Shown piece by piece: positions 6,516 to 15,882 of a stretch of DNA of 45,429 bases. Under the pieces are notes generated by a model that had not been told where the DNA came from, did not search any database, and saw only the letters and a program-made list of their open reading frames with translations. The number at the start of each line of letters is the position of its first letter. Within the stretch, counting starts at the first letter, position 1. The stretch is from Ruminococcaceae bacterium UBA6353 (lineage in GTDB: Bacteria; Bacillota; Clostridia; Oscillospirales; Acutalibacteraceae). The DNA lies in NCBI GenBank assembly GCA_002437905.1, contig DJRT01000018.1:1-45429 (forward strand). The letters run 5' to 3'. The position numbers and the translations under genes are program-made.

Positions 6516-7673
6516 ATGCTGTTGAAAAATGGCCGGATACTGCGCAGCGATTACCGCTTTTTTACCGGTGATATGCGCGTGGAGGATGACCGGATCGTGC
6601 AGATCGGGGCATTGGAGCCCCAGCCGGGGGAGACGGTGCACCAGCTGGAGGGAAAGCTGGTGCTTCCGGGGCTGATTGAAACGCACTTCCACGGTGCCAT
6701 GGGGCTGGACAGCACACTGGGGGAGGAAAGTGCGTTTGCGACCTTTTCCACCTTTATGGCGGTGCACGGCATCACCAGCTTTGTGCCGGCGCTGATCTCC
6801 TCGCCGGATGCGGTGACCGAACGCTATCTTACCGCCGGCCGTGCCTACATGGATCACCCGGCGCCCGGTGCGCAGATGGTGGGCATGTATCTGGAGGGGC
6901 CGTTCATTTCGCCCGAACATAAGGGCGCGCACGATCCCACCGTGCTCCAGCTTCCGCATCTGGCCAAGGTGCAGCGGTGGCAGCAGCTGGCTGGCGGGCG
7001 CATCCGCAAGCTGCTGGTGGCGCCGGAATTGCCGGGAGCAGAGCCGGTCATCCGCTGGGCGGCCGGGCAGGGGATCGTGACCGAGATCGGTCATTCCGGC
7101 GCCAGCTATGAACAGGCCAAGGCGGCAATCGAATGGGGCGCCACACTGGCCACCCATGTGTTCAATGCCATGTCGCCGCTGCATCATCGCCAGCCGGGCA
7201 TCCTGGCTGCTGTGCTGCTGGATGACCGTGTGACCTGTGAGCTGATCGCAGACCTCGGCCATGTGGCGCAGCCGGTGGTGGAGCTTGTGTATCGGCTGAA
7301 AGGGGAAAACCACATCGACCTCATCAGCGATGCTTTTTCGGCGGCTGGGCTGCCGGAGGGCACCTATATCCACACGGATGGACGACCGATCATTGTCAAG
7401 GATGGCCTTGCGCGGCTGGAGGACGGCACGCTGATGGGCAGCACCTCCACCATCCTGGACGGTATGCGCAACCTGGTGCGGCGCTGCGGGGTGCCGCTGG
7501 AAAGCGCCGTGCGCACGGTAACTGCCAACCCGGCGCGTACCCTTGGTCTGCACGACCGCGGCTGCCTTGCGCCGGGCAAGCGGGCAGACCTGGCGGTGCT
7601 GGATGAGCAGCTGACGGTGTGTGCCACCTATGTTGGCGGGCGCGAGGTGTACCGCCGGCCGGAAAATGCCTGA
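6516..7673 (+). CDS. nagA: N-acetylglucosamine-6-phosphate deacetylase
   Basis: A 385-residue amidohydrolase that removes acetate from GlcNAc-6-phosphate in the cytoplasm. The metal and catalytic residues expected for NagA are present: H57 and H59 in THFHG, E127 in YLEGPF, H193 in IGHS, H214 in THVFNAMS, and the catalytic Asp 272 in LISDA. The ATG at 6516 has an AAGGAGG site ten bases upstream, while the longer frame from 6468 lacks one. nagB follows after 42 bases, so the pair forms an operon that feeds amino sugars into fructose-6-phosphate. Control is probably by the divergent DeoR repressor. Confidence 0.95.
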   Translation: MLLKNGRILRSDYRFFTGDMRVEDDRIVQIGALEPQPGETVHQLEGKLVLPGLIETHFHGAMGLDSTLGEESAFATFSTFMAVHGITSFVPALISSPDAVTERYLTAGRAYMDHPAPGAQMVGMYLEGPFISPEHKGAHDPTVLQLPHLAKVQRWQQLAGGRIRKLLVAPELPGAEPVIRWAAGQGIVTEIGHSGASYEQAKAAIEWGATLATHVFNAMSPLHHRQPGILAAVLLDDRVTCELIADLGHVAQPVVELVYRLKGENHIDLISDAFSAAGLPEGTYIHTDGRPIIVKDGLARLEDGTLMGSTSTILDGMRNLVRRCGVPLESAVRTVTANPARTLGLHDRGCLAPGKRADLAVLDEQLTVCATYVGGREVYRRPENA

Positions 7674-7715
7674 CCATACAGTGAGATACCATATTGAAAA
7701 AGGAGAGTCGTAAAA

Positions 7716-8426
7716 ATGCAGTTTATCACCGTTGATACATATGAGGAGATGAGCCGCCAGGCGGCCAATATTCTTTCGGCGCAGGTGATCATGAAGCCGG
7801 ATTGTGTGCTTGGCCTGGCCACCGGGTCTTCGCCGGTAGGAGCATATGAGCAGCTTATCCGCTGGTATCAGAAGGGGGATGTGGATTTCTGCCGCACCCG
7901 CTCGGTCAATCTGGATGAGTATGTCGGGCTGCCGGCCGACCACGCGCAGAGCTATCGCTATTTCATGCAGCAGCATTTCTTTGACCATATCAATATCCGG
8001 CCGGAGAACACCTTTGTGCCCAATGGCGTGGCGGAGGATCTGCCGGCTGAGTGCCGGAAGTACGACGCCCAGATCCGTGCGCTGGGCGGCATTGATCTGC
8101 AGCTGCTTGGCATCGGGCTGGACGGACACATTGGCTTTAATGAGCCGGCAGATTGCTTTGAGCGGGATACCCATGTGGTGGATCTTGCTCCTTCGACCAT
8201 TCAGGCCAATGCCCGCTTTTTTGAGAGCGTGGAGCAGGTGCCGCGCAAGGCGGTGACGATGGGCATGATCTCCATTATGCAGGCAAAGAAGATCCTGCTG
8301 ATCGCCAACGGCGCTGCCAAGGAGGAAATCGTGCAGCAGGCCTTTTACGGGCCGATCACCCCCCGCATCCCTGCCTCCATTCTGCAGCTGCATCCGGATC
8401 TGACGGTGATCTACAGCCGCCATTAA
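7716..8426 (+). CDS. nagB: Glucosamine-6-phosphate deaminase
   Basis: A 236-residue enzyme converting glucosamine-6-phosphate to fructose-6-phosphate and ammonia. Family residues are visible: the LGLATGSSP phosphate loop, D67 in NLDEY, and D136/H138 in GIGLDGHIGFNEP. Length is close to the short, non-allosteric clostridial and bacillar forms rather than the 266-residue E. coli enzyme. It follows nagA with an AAAGGAGAG site. The released ammonia could feed the large glutamine/glutamate operon further along, although that link is only functional. Confidence 0.95.
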   Translation: MQFITVDTYEEMSRQAANILSAQVIMKPDCVLGLATGSSPVGAYEQLIRWYQKGDVDFCRTRSVNLDEYVGLPADHAQSYRYFMQQHFFDHINIRPENTFVPNGVAEDLPAECRKYDAQIRALGGIDLQLLGIGLDGHIGFNEPADCFERDTHVVDLAPSTIQANARFFESVEQVPRKAVTMGMISIMQAKKILLIANGAAKEEIVQQAFYGPITPRIPASILQLHPDLTVIYSRH

Positions 8427-8448
8427 GATTCTCCGCGGACGGCAAGAG

Positions 8449-8487
8449 AAACGGCCGGCCACCTCGCACAGAGGTGGCCGGCCGTTT
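8449..8487. terminator. Bidirectional terminator after nagB
   Basis: A perfect stem starting AAACGGCCGGCCACCTC with a five-base GCACA loop. T/A residues flank both sides, so it also ends the convergent zinc-ribbon gene. Confidence 0.9.
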
Positions 8488-8493
8488 GCACGG

Positions 8494-9261
8494 TTATTTT
8501 TTCAGCACAAAGGTTGCCTTGGTGCTGGACAGCCAGGACGACTTGACCTGAAACTCCAGCTCTTTCCAATTCTCCGGTACTTCGACCGCGTACCAGCCAA
8601 CCAGCTTCTTGCCGGGGGAAAGCGTACCGCTCAGTGTTCCCTCGGAAAAAGCCATATTGGCAGAAATGGAATACTCTTGTTTTATCCCATCGGCGTAAGC
8701 GTCAAACAATAAACCGGTGCTGATGCTTTGCTCTTCGCCGGAAATGTTTTCTATGGTGAATTTTACACCGACAAACACCTTTCCATCGTCCGCATTAATA
8801 TACTTGCTGCCAAGGGACTCCTTCATTTCATTTGCCGTGACCCTGATCGTTCTGAGGTTTGCCGTTTCGTTAATGAAGAACCGGTCCTTTGCCGTGGCAG
8901 GGGTGCTTTCGGTCAGCGCGGTGCTGTTATCGCTTTGCACCGGGGTCTCGATCAGTGTAGTGTTTGTGCCTGGCTCTTTTGCCGGGAATCCATCTTCCGG
9001 GGCAACTGCGTAGACAAGAACCGCACCGGCAAATAGTACGGTAATAAGCACTTTGATCCACACCGGCCAGCTTTTTTTCGCCCACATCAAGGCGATGCCG
9101 ACCGGAAAGAACAGGAACAGCAGGAGAATGATTGCCCATGTCGGCGCTCCCTGCTTTTCGGTGTTTGGTGCGGCTGCCGGCGGATTGATATAGGCCGGTG
9201 AGTTACACCCATTCGGGCAAAAATTCCCCTCGTATTCTTGTCCGCATTTGCTGCATTTCAT
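8494..9261 (-). CDS. Zinc-ribbon membrane protein with DUF4352-type C-terminal domain
   Basis: A 255-residue protein. Residues 3-20 form a small zinc ribbon (CSKCG, then FCPNGC). Two hydrophobic helices follow at about residues 41-60 and 68-86 (TWAIILLLFLFFPVGIALMW, then VWIKVLITVLFAGAVLVYAV). A Thr/Pro-rich linker leads to a C-terminal beta domain (about 130-255) with GKVFVGVKFTIENISGEEQS, typical of DUF4352/telokin-like extracellular domains. The ATG at 9261 is preferred over the upstream frame because an AGAGGAAG site precedes it. It is divergent from a small XRE regulator and shares its repeated operators, so the two probably form a regulated module. Function unknown. Confidence 0.75.
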   Translation of the reverse strand: MKCSKCGQEYEGNFCPNGCNSPAYINPPAAAPNTEKQGAPTWAIILLLFLFFPVGIALMWAKKSWPVWIKVLITVLFAGAVLVYAVAPEDGFPAKEPGTNTTLIETPVQSDNSTALTESTPATAKDRFFINETANLRTIRVTANEMKESLGSKYINADDGKVFVGVKFTIENISGEEQSISTGLLFDAYADGIKQEYSISANMAFSEGTLSGTLSPGKKLVGWYAVEVPENWKELEFQVKSSWLSSTKATFVLKK

Positions 9262-9288
9262 ATGATCTTCCTCTTTTCGACTGTATTC

Positions 9289-9355
9289 GGTTTCCGGAAC
9301 CACTTATACTATATACCAATTTGGTTTATATGTCGATATACCATTTCGGTTTATC
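9289..9355. promoter_or_regulatory. Repeated operator dyads between the divergent XRE and zinc-ribbon genes
   Basis: Two near-copies, TATACCAATTTGGTTTATA (9312-9330) and TATACCATTTCGGTTTATC (9337-9355), repeat with a 25-bp period and contain ACC-N5-GGT dyads. A third dyad, GGTTTCCGGAACC, lies at 9289-9301. The region just precedes the TATAAT (9357-9362) of the regulator, a common arrangement for autorepression. Confidence 0.6.
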
Positions 9356-9393
9356 CTATAATACCCCGTGTAAAAAAGCGGGAGGGATCATTT

Positions 9394-9627
9394 GTGTACA
9401 GTCGTATTCGTGGGTTGCGGGAGGATCGGGATTTGCGTCAAAAGGACATTGCGGACTACCTTCATTGCAGCCAGGTGGCCTATTCCCGGTATGAGCTTGG
9501 CACGCGCGATGTTCCCAGTGAGGTTTTGATCGCCTTGGCGGAGTTTCATGAAACCAGTGTGGATTATCTTTTGGGCGTGACAGATGTCAAAACGCCATAT
9601 CCGCCGGCCAAACACAGACAAAAATAA
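9394..9627 (+). CDS. Small XRE-family helix-turn-helix regulator
   Basis: A 77-residue DNA-binding protein with a GTG start at 9394, chosen because a GGAGGG site lies seven bases upstream. The XRE/Cro helix-turn-helix reads IRGLREDRDLRQKDIADYL, then CSQVAYSRYELG, and ends with FHETSVDYLLGVTD, the standard cI/SinR-like end. It probably represses its own promoter and that of the divergent membrane protein through the repeated ACC-N5-GGT dyads. No antirepressor or protease partner is next to it. Confidence 0.88.
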   Translation: MYSRIRGLREDRDLRQKDIADYLHCSQVAYSRYELGTRDVPSEVLIALAEFHETSVDYLLGVTDVKTPYPPAKHRQK

Positions 9628-9629
9628 AT

Positions 9630-9662
9630 CGGCCGCCACAGGCAGTGAACCTGTGGCGGTCG
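9630..9662. terminator. Bidirectional terminator between the XRE gene and glnS
   Basis: CCGCCACAGG and CCTGTGGCGG form a stem around CAGTGAA. On the minus strand the tail is GATTTATTTTTG, so it is the likely terminator of the gltX-glnS operon. Confidence 0.75.
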
Positions 9663-9679
9663 ATCCCGGTTTTGGGCTG

Positions 9680-11341
<1,662 letters not shown>

Positions 11342-11352
11342 TGTTTATCACC

Positions 11353-13017
11353 TCAGATACGATTTTCAAATGTGTGTATGGCTGCCTGCAGGCGCTGCTG
11401 CACCGTTTCGGTGCCCAGCTGCTGCATAATAGCGCACAGGTCGGGGGTGTTGCGCCGGCCGGTCACGGCTATCCGGATGACCGTGCTGACATCGCCTACA
11501 TGCCCCTTGAAATCTGCCGGGTGCTTTTTGTATTCCTTCACATCCGGGCAGAAGCCGAGACCGGCACACAGCCCTTTCACGGTATCAAACCATGCCTGCT
11601 TATCCTGCGCAGGATCGTACACGGCGGCGTACTGGCGCAGGATCGCAGCGGCATCGGCCGGTGCAATGGTTTCCGGCAGCTCCAGCGGATTTTCATAGGT
11701 TTCCGCAAAGAAATAGGCAATATACTCCTTCACATCGCTCCAGCGGGCAATATCCTTGCGGGGTTTGGCGTTGCCGCGGTCGATGGAGAAAATGCCAAGC
11801 GCATAGGCGCGGTCGCGTTCCAGCAGGGCAGCAAAGGCCGGGTCAAACTCCTTGGCCCAGTTCAGCACCAGCTCCAGCACCGTGCCGGCCTGCATGCGGG
11901 AGATGACATTTTTGCTGACATCATTCAGCTTGTCCAGGTCAAACAGGGCGCCGGATACGCTCATTTTCTTGAGATTGAATTTGAAGGCGCTGCGCGGGGC
12001 ATCCGGGTTGGCGCGTCGCCAGTCCTCAAAATCGCTGTTGGCGATGGTCAGCAGGTACTCCAGTACGCTGTCGGCCGGGTAGCCCTGCTGGGCATAGAAG
12101 TGCATGGCCGCCTGTGGGTCCTTGCGCTTGGAAAGCTTGCGCTTATTGCCATTGTCCTCTACCATGATGGGGCTGACATGGGCATATTTCGGCGGCTTAA
12201 AGCCCAGCGTCTTGAATAGCTGCAGGTGCTTCGGCACAGAGGAGATCCACTCGTCGCCGCGGATCACATGGGTGGTGCGCATCAGATGGTCGTCAATGGC
12301 ATGGGCAAAGTGGTAGGTGGGGATGCCATCGGATTTCAGCAGCACGATATCTTCATCGTTTTCCGGCATCTCAATGGTGCCCTTGATCATATCGTCGAAT
12401 TTGATGCGGTGTTCCTCTCTGCCCATGGAGCGCAGCCGTACCACAAAGCTGTCGCCGCGCTGTACGCGCGCCAGCGCCTCCTCGGCCGGCAGGCTGCGGC
12501 ACAGAGCATAGGCCCCATAGTAGCCGGTGCGCTGCTTTTGCTGTTCCTGCTGCTGGCGGGCCGCCTGCCGCTGCTCTTCGGTGCAGAAGCAGGGGTAGGC
12601 CAGGTTTTTGGCAACCAGATCCTTCACATAGGCCTGATAGATCTCAGCGCGCAGGCTTTGCTGGTAGGGGCCGTAATCGCCGCGCACAATACCGGGGGCA
12701 ACAAAGCCCTCATCAATCGTCAGCCCGAAATCGTTGATCCCCTTGAGAATGTCGTCGGCGCCGCCCTCGACCTCCCGCTTTTTATCGGTGTCCTCAAGGC
12801 GGAAATAAAATACGCCGTCGGTGGCATCCGCCGTCAGACGATTGACCATGGCGGTAAAGAAGGTGCCAAGGTGCAGATATCCGGTGGGGGAGGGGGCAAT
12901 GCGGGTTACCCGTGCGCCGTCCTTCAGCGGGCGGGGCGGGTACTGCGCCTCGTATTCTGCCGGCGTTTTGGTGATGGCCGGGAACATCGCCTGCGCCAAT
13001 TCCTCATAAACAGACAT
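11353..13017 (-). CDS. gltX: Glutamyl-tRNA synthetase (long form)
   Basis: A 554-residue class I synthetase, longer than the usual 470-490. The HIGH-type motif lies in RIAPSPTGYLHLGTFF and is preceded by about 38 extra residues (MSVYEELAQAMFPAITKTPA and on). The KMSKS-type motif is KRKLSKRKDP near residue 293. Co-occurrence with glnS suggests a discriminating enzyme for tRNA-Glu. The ATG at 13017 has an AGGAGG site nine bases upstream. The upstream in-frame extension to 13179 would overlap the divergent promoter region and trpS, so it is rejected. Confidence 0.93.
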   Translation of the reverse strand: MSVYEELAQAMFPAITKTPAEYEAQYPPRPLKDGARVTRIAPSPTGYLHLGTFFTAMVNRLTADATDGVFYFRLEDTDKKREVEGGADDILKGINDFGLTIDEGFVAPGIVRGDYGPYQQSLRAEIYQAYVKDLVAKNLAYPCFCTEEQRQAARQQQEQQKQRTGYYGAYALCRSLPAEEALARVQRGDSFVVRLRSMGREEHRIKFDDMIKGTIEMPENDEDIVLLKSDGIPTYHFAHAIDDHLMRTTHVIRGDEWISSVPKHLQLFKTLGFKPPKYAHVSPIMVEDNGNKRKLSKRKDPQAAMHFYAQQGYPADSVLEYLLTIANSDFEDWRRANPDAPRSAFKFNLKKMSVSGALFDLDKLNDVSKNVISRMQAGTVLELVLNWAKEFDPAFAALLERDRAYALGIFSIDRGNAKPRKDIARWSDVKEYIAYFFAETYENPLELPETIAPADAAAILRQYAAVYDPAQDKQAWFDTVKGLCAGLGFCPDVKEYKKHPADFKGHVGDVSTVIRIAVTGRRNTPDLCAIMQQLGTETVQQRLQAAIHTFENRI

Positions 13018-13051
13018 AAGTGATTGATCCTCCTGTGATTTCAATGCATAT

Positions 13052-13080
13052 ATTTTACATTTATCTGTTGAAAAAGTCAA
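13052..13080 (-). promoter_or_regulatory. Sigma-A promoter of gltX-glnS
   Basis: On the minus strand TTGACT (complement of 13075-13080), a 17-bp spacer and TAAAAT (complement of 13052-13057). Confidence 0.65.
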
Positions 13081-13097
13081 TGGAAGTGTGGTAATAT
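13068..13097 (+). promoter_or_regulatory. Sigma-A promoter of trpS
   Basis: TTGAAA (13068-13073), an 18-bp spacer and TAATAT (13092-13097), overlapping the divergent gltX promoter. The leader is only about 35 bases, too short for a T-box. Confidence 0.5.
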
Positions 13098-13139
13098 AAT
13101 AGGAAGAAATTCCGCGTGGGAACAAAGGAGAGCAAAACA

Positions 13140-14156
13140 ATGGAAAACCCGAATGTGACAGAACGAAAAAAGCGGGCACTCAGCCTGATCCAGCCGACCG
13201 GCGTACCGACCCTCGGCAACTACCTCGGCGCCCTGCGCAACTGGGTGGAGATGGAGCAGGAGTTTGACTGCATTTTCGGCGTGGCGGATCTGCACGCGAT
13301 CACCGTGCGGCAGGAGCCGGCCAAGCTGCGCCACCAGATCCTGGAGACCTTTGCGCTGCTGATGGCCATTGGCCTGGATGCAGAGAAGAGCCTGCTGTTT
13401 GTGCAGTCGCAGGTGCCGGCACATACGCAGCTCAGCTGGCTGCTTTCCTGCTGTACGCAGTTCGGTGAGCTTTCCCGCATGACCCAGTTCAAGGATAAAT
13501 CGGCCAAGCACGCGGACAATATCAATCTTGGCCTGTTTGCCTACCCGACGCTGATGGCGGCGGACATCCTGCTGTATCAGCCGGATTATGTGCCGGTTGG
13601 GGCGGACCAGAAACAGCACTGTGAGCTGACCCGCAATATTGCCGAACGCTTTAACGGCCTGTACGGCAATACCTTCACGGTGCCGGAGCCGTATATCATG
13701 AAGGCCGGCGCACGGGTGCGCTCCCTGCAGGATCCGACCAAAAAGATGTCCAAATCGGATGAAAATGTGAATGCATTTATCTCGCTGAAGGACGATCAGG
13801 ATACCATCCTGCGCAAATTCCGCCGCGCCGTGACCGATAGCGAGGCGAAGGTGCGCTACGCTGAGGGCAAGGACGGCATCAATAACCTGATGGAAATCTA
13901 CGGTGCCCTGACCGGCAAAACGCACGAACAGATTGAGGACGAATTTACCGGCAAGGGCTACGGCGACTTCAAAACAGCGGTCGGTGAGGCTGTGGCAGCC
14001 GAGCTATGCCCGATCCAGGAGCGTCTGCAGACACTGATGGGGGACAAGGCGCAGCTGGAACAGCTGATGAAGGCCGGCGCCGAGCATGCAAGCTATCTGG
14101 CCGGCCGCACGCTGGCCAAGGCGCAGAAAAAGATGGGGTATGTACTATTAAAGTGA
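13140..14156 (+). CDS. trpS: Tryptophanyl-tRNA synthetase
   Basis: A 338-residue class I synthetase of normal bacterial TrpRS length. The HIGH-like motif is PTGVPTLGNYLGALRNW (about residues 19-35), and KMSKS is present as KKMSKSDENV near residue 202. GADQKQHCELTRNIAERFN is the characteristic central motif. The ATG at 13140 follows AAAGGAG. The transcript ends tail to tail with the radical SAM gene, with no obvious hairpin in the seven-base gap. Confidence 0.96.
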   Translation: MENPNVTERKKRALSLIQPTGVPTLGNYLGALRNWVEMEQEFDCIFGVADLHAITVRQEPAKLRHQILETFALLMAIGLDAEKSLLFVQSQVPAHTQLSWLLSCCTQFGELSRMTQFKDKSAKHADNINLGLFAYPTLMAADILLYQPDYVPVGADQKQHCELTRNIAERFNGLYGNTFTVPEPYIMKAGARVRSLQDPTKKMSKSDENVNAFISLKDDQDTILRKFRRAVTDSEAKVRYAEGKDGINNLMEIYGALTGKTHEQIEDEFTGKGYGDFKTAVGEAVAAELCPIQERLQTLMGDKAQLEQLMKAGAEHASYLAGRTLAKAQKKMGYVLLK

Positions 14157-14163
14157 TCGGCCT

Positions 14164-15051
14164 TTACACACCGGTCAGGTCGAAATCCGGGATCATCCCG
14201 CTGCCGCTGCTCTCCCGGCTCTGCACATAGCCGTTCCGGATGCCCAGGGCATCCATGTGCGCCCATACCTTGGCACATTCCCGCGCGGTGAGCGGGCGCT
14301 GCAGTTCCCGGTGGGCGGCAATATCGCCCATGGGGGTGTACTGGAACATCAGGCTGACCCACAGCTGCTCCTTATGCTGTGCCAGCCAGTCCAGCACTGC
14401 CATGGATTCCCGCGTGTGCCCCGGCAATACCAGGTGCCGCACGATGGTGCCGCGCTGCAGCAGGCCATCCGCCCCCAGCGTGACCGGCCCCGTCTGCCGC
14501 GCCATTTCCAAAATGGCCGGCCCGGCGTAGGTGAAGTAGTCGGCGGCGCCGGAAAAGGTTTCGGCCGGCTCCGGGTGGATATATTTGCAATCCGGCAGAT
14601 AGCCGTCGATCAGCCCGTCCAGTGCGCGCAGGGTCTCTACCCGTTCGTAGCTGCCGGTGTTGTAGATGACCGGTATCTGTGGCCTGTAAAGTAATAATGC
14701 TTGTCGTATGGCGTGCGCGTAGTGCGTCGGATTGACCAGATTGATGTTGTGCGCGCCGGCCGCCTCCAGCTCACGGAAGATGTCGGCCAGCCGCTCCACG
14801 GTGATAGGGCGGCCGAAATTGCCGTGGCTGATCTTTTCATTCTGGCAGAAACGGCAGTTCAGTGCACAGCCGGAAAAGAAGATGGTGCCGGAGCCGTTTT
14901 TGCCGCTGATGCACGGCTCCTCGCCAAAATGCAGCGCAGCGCGCGCGATGACCGGCATGGCGGGCATACCGCATAGGCCGCCGCCGTTTTTATCCTCTGT
15001 GCGCAGGGTGCCGCAGCGCCGCGGGCACAGCCGACAGATAAAGCTTTTCAT
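14164..15051 (-). CDS. Radical SAM protein, PflX/PflA-like activating-enzyme family
   Basis: A 295-residue iron-sulfur protein. The radical SAM CxxxCxxC motif is CALNCRFCQN near residues 61-70, preceded by a Cys-rich N-terminus (CRLCPRRCG, then GLCG) that distinguishes the COG1313 PflX-type branch. Downstream PTHY, YNTGSYE and the conserved LVLPGH loop fit the same group. These proteins resemble pyruvate formate-lyase activating enzyme, but the target is usually unproven. No glycyl-radical enzyme is adjacent. The only glycyl-radical candidate in the window, nrdD, is 29 kb away. Confidence 0.85.
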   Translation of the reverse strand: MKSFICRLCPRRCGTLRTEDKNGGGLCGMPAMPVIARAALHFGEEPCISGKNGSGTIFFSGCALNCRFCQNEKISHGNFGRPITVERLADIFRELEAAGAHNINLVNPTHYAHAIRQALLLYRPQIPVIYNTGSYERVETLRALDGLIDGYLPDCKYIHPEPAETFSGAADYFTYAGPAILEMARQTGPVTLGADGLLQRGTIVRHLVLPGHTRESMAVLDWLAQHKEQLWVSLMFQYTPMGDIAAHRELQRPLTARECAKVWAHMDALGIRNGYVQSRESSGSGMIPDFDLTGV

Positions 15052-15092
15052 TAGATGCTGTCGCCTCCGGTCATGGATCGTGTATGGCTATC

Positions 15093-15121
15093 ATTGTAGC
15101 AGAGCCGTCCGGCTTTTGCAA
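15093..15121 (-). promoter_or_regulatory. Sigma-A promoter of the radical SAM gene
   Basis: On the minus strand TTGCAA (complement of 15116-15121), a 17-bp spacer and TACAAT (complement of 15093-15098). Confidence 0.6.
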
Positions 15122-15175
15122 TGCTTTTTCCGCCGTGGCTGCGGGAATACAGGAACAGGAAAGGAAGAATGAACC

Positions 15176-15817
15176 ATGGATGAACGCATTGAACGCACCC
15201 TGAAGAACCTGGAGCGCAACCGCATGGCGGCACAGTATGTGCCCACTCTGGCAGAGGTGGCGCCGGCTGTGGAAAAGATGCTCAGCGAGGATGCGAGCGT
15301 CGCTGTCGGCGGTTCGGTGACACTGGCGGAGACCGGGGTGCTGGAGCTGCTGCGCAGCGGGCGCTACCGCTTTCTGGATCGCTATGCGCCGGATCTGACG
15401 CCGCAGCAGCGGCAGGCGATCTTCCGCCAAAGCTTCTCAGTGGATTTTTACCTTGCTTCGGCCAATGCGGTCACCGAAAACGGTGAGCTGTATAATGTTG
15501 ACGGCAGCAGCAACCGTGTGGCGGCCATTGCCCACGGCCCGGCGGCGGTCATTATCGTGGCGGGGATCAATAAGCTGGTGCCGGATCTGCCGGCGGCCGT
15601 CCGGCGGGTCAAAACCGTGGCTGCCCCCCGCAATGCCCAGCGTCTGCAGTGCGATACCTATTGTGCGAAGACCGGCCACTGCCTACATGTGGAGGGCGGT
15701 ATGACCGATGGCTGTGCCGGTGACGGCCGTATCTGCCGCAATTATCTTGTTTCCGGGCCGCAGCCCATTCCCGGCCGCATCCGTGTGCTGCTGGTGGGCG
15801 AGGAATGCGGGTATTGA
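15176..15817 (+). CDS. LUD (LutB/LutC-type) domain protein
   Basis: A 213-residue protein with one LUD domain, the fold shared by LutC and the LutB N-terminus of lactate utilization. Signatures are VAVGGSVTLAETGVLELL, then YLASANAVTENGELYNVDG and PAAVIIVAGINKLV. The C-terminus is Cys-rich (CDTYCAKTGHC, then DGCAGDGRIC). The LutABC iron-sulfur partners are absent, so a lactate-oxidation role is not supported by context. It is the first gene before alr, 65 bases away, and may share its transcript. Confidence 0.85.
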   Translation: MDERIERTLKNLERNRMAAQYVPTLAEVAPAVEKMLSEDASVAVGGSVTLAETGVLELLRSGRYRFLDRYAPDLTPQQRQAIFRQSFSVDFYLASANAVTENGELYNVDGSSNRVAAIAHGPAAVIIVAGINKLVPDLPAAVRRVKTVAAPRNAQRLQCDTYCAKTGHCLHVEGGMTDGCAGDGRICRNYLVSGPQPIPGRIRVLLVGEECGY

Positions 15818-15882
15818 CCGCCAAGACAGTATCTGCACTGCTTGCTTGCGGCCGATTTTGGATATAAAGAGAGGAGCAAACC

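Noticed and set aside
6429..8462. A 677-codon minus-strand frame across nagA and nagB
   Set aside because: It is the antisense shadow of two well-conserved enzymes, with no domain or Shine-Dalgarno of its own.
13018..13139. T-box leader before trpS or gltX
   Set aside because: Both leaders are under about 50 bases, with no T-box sequence or terminator.
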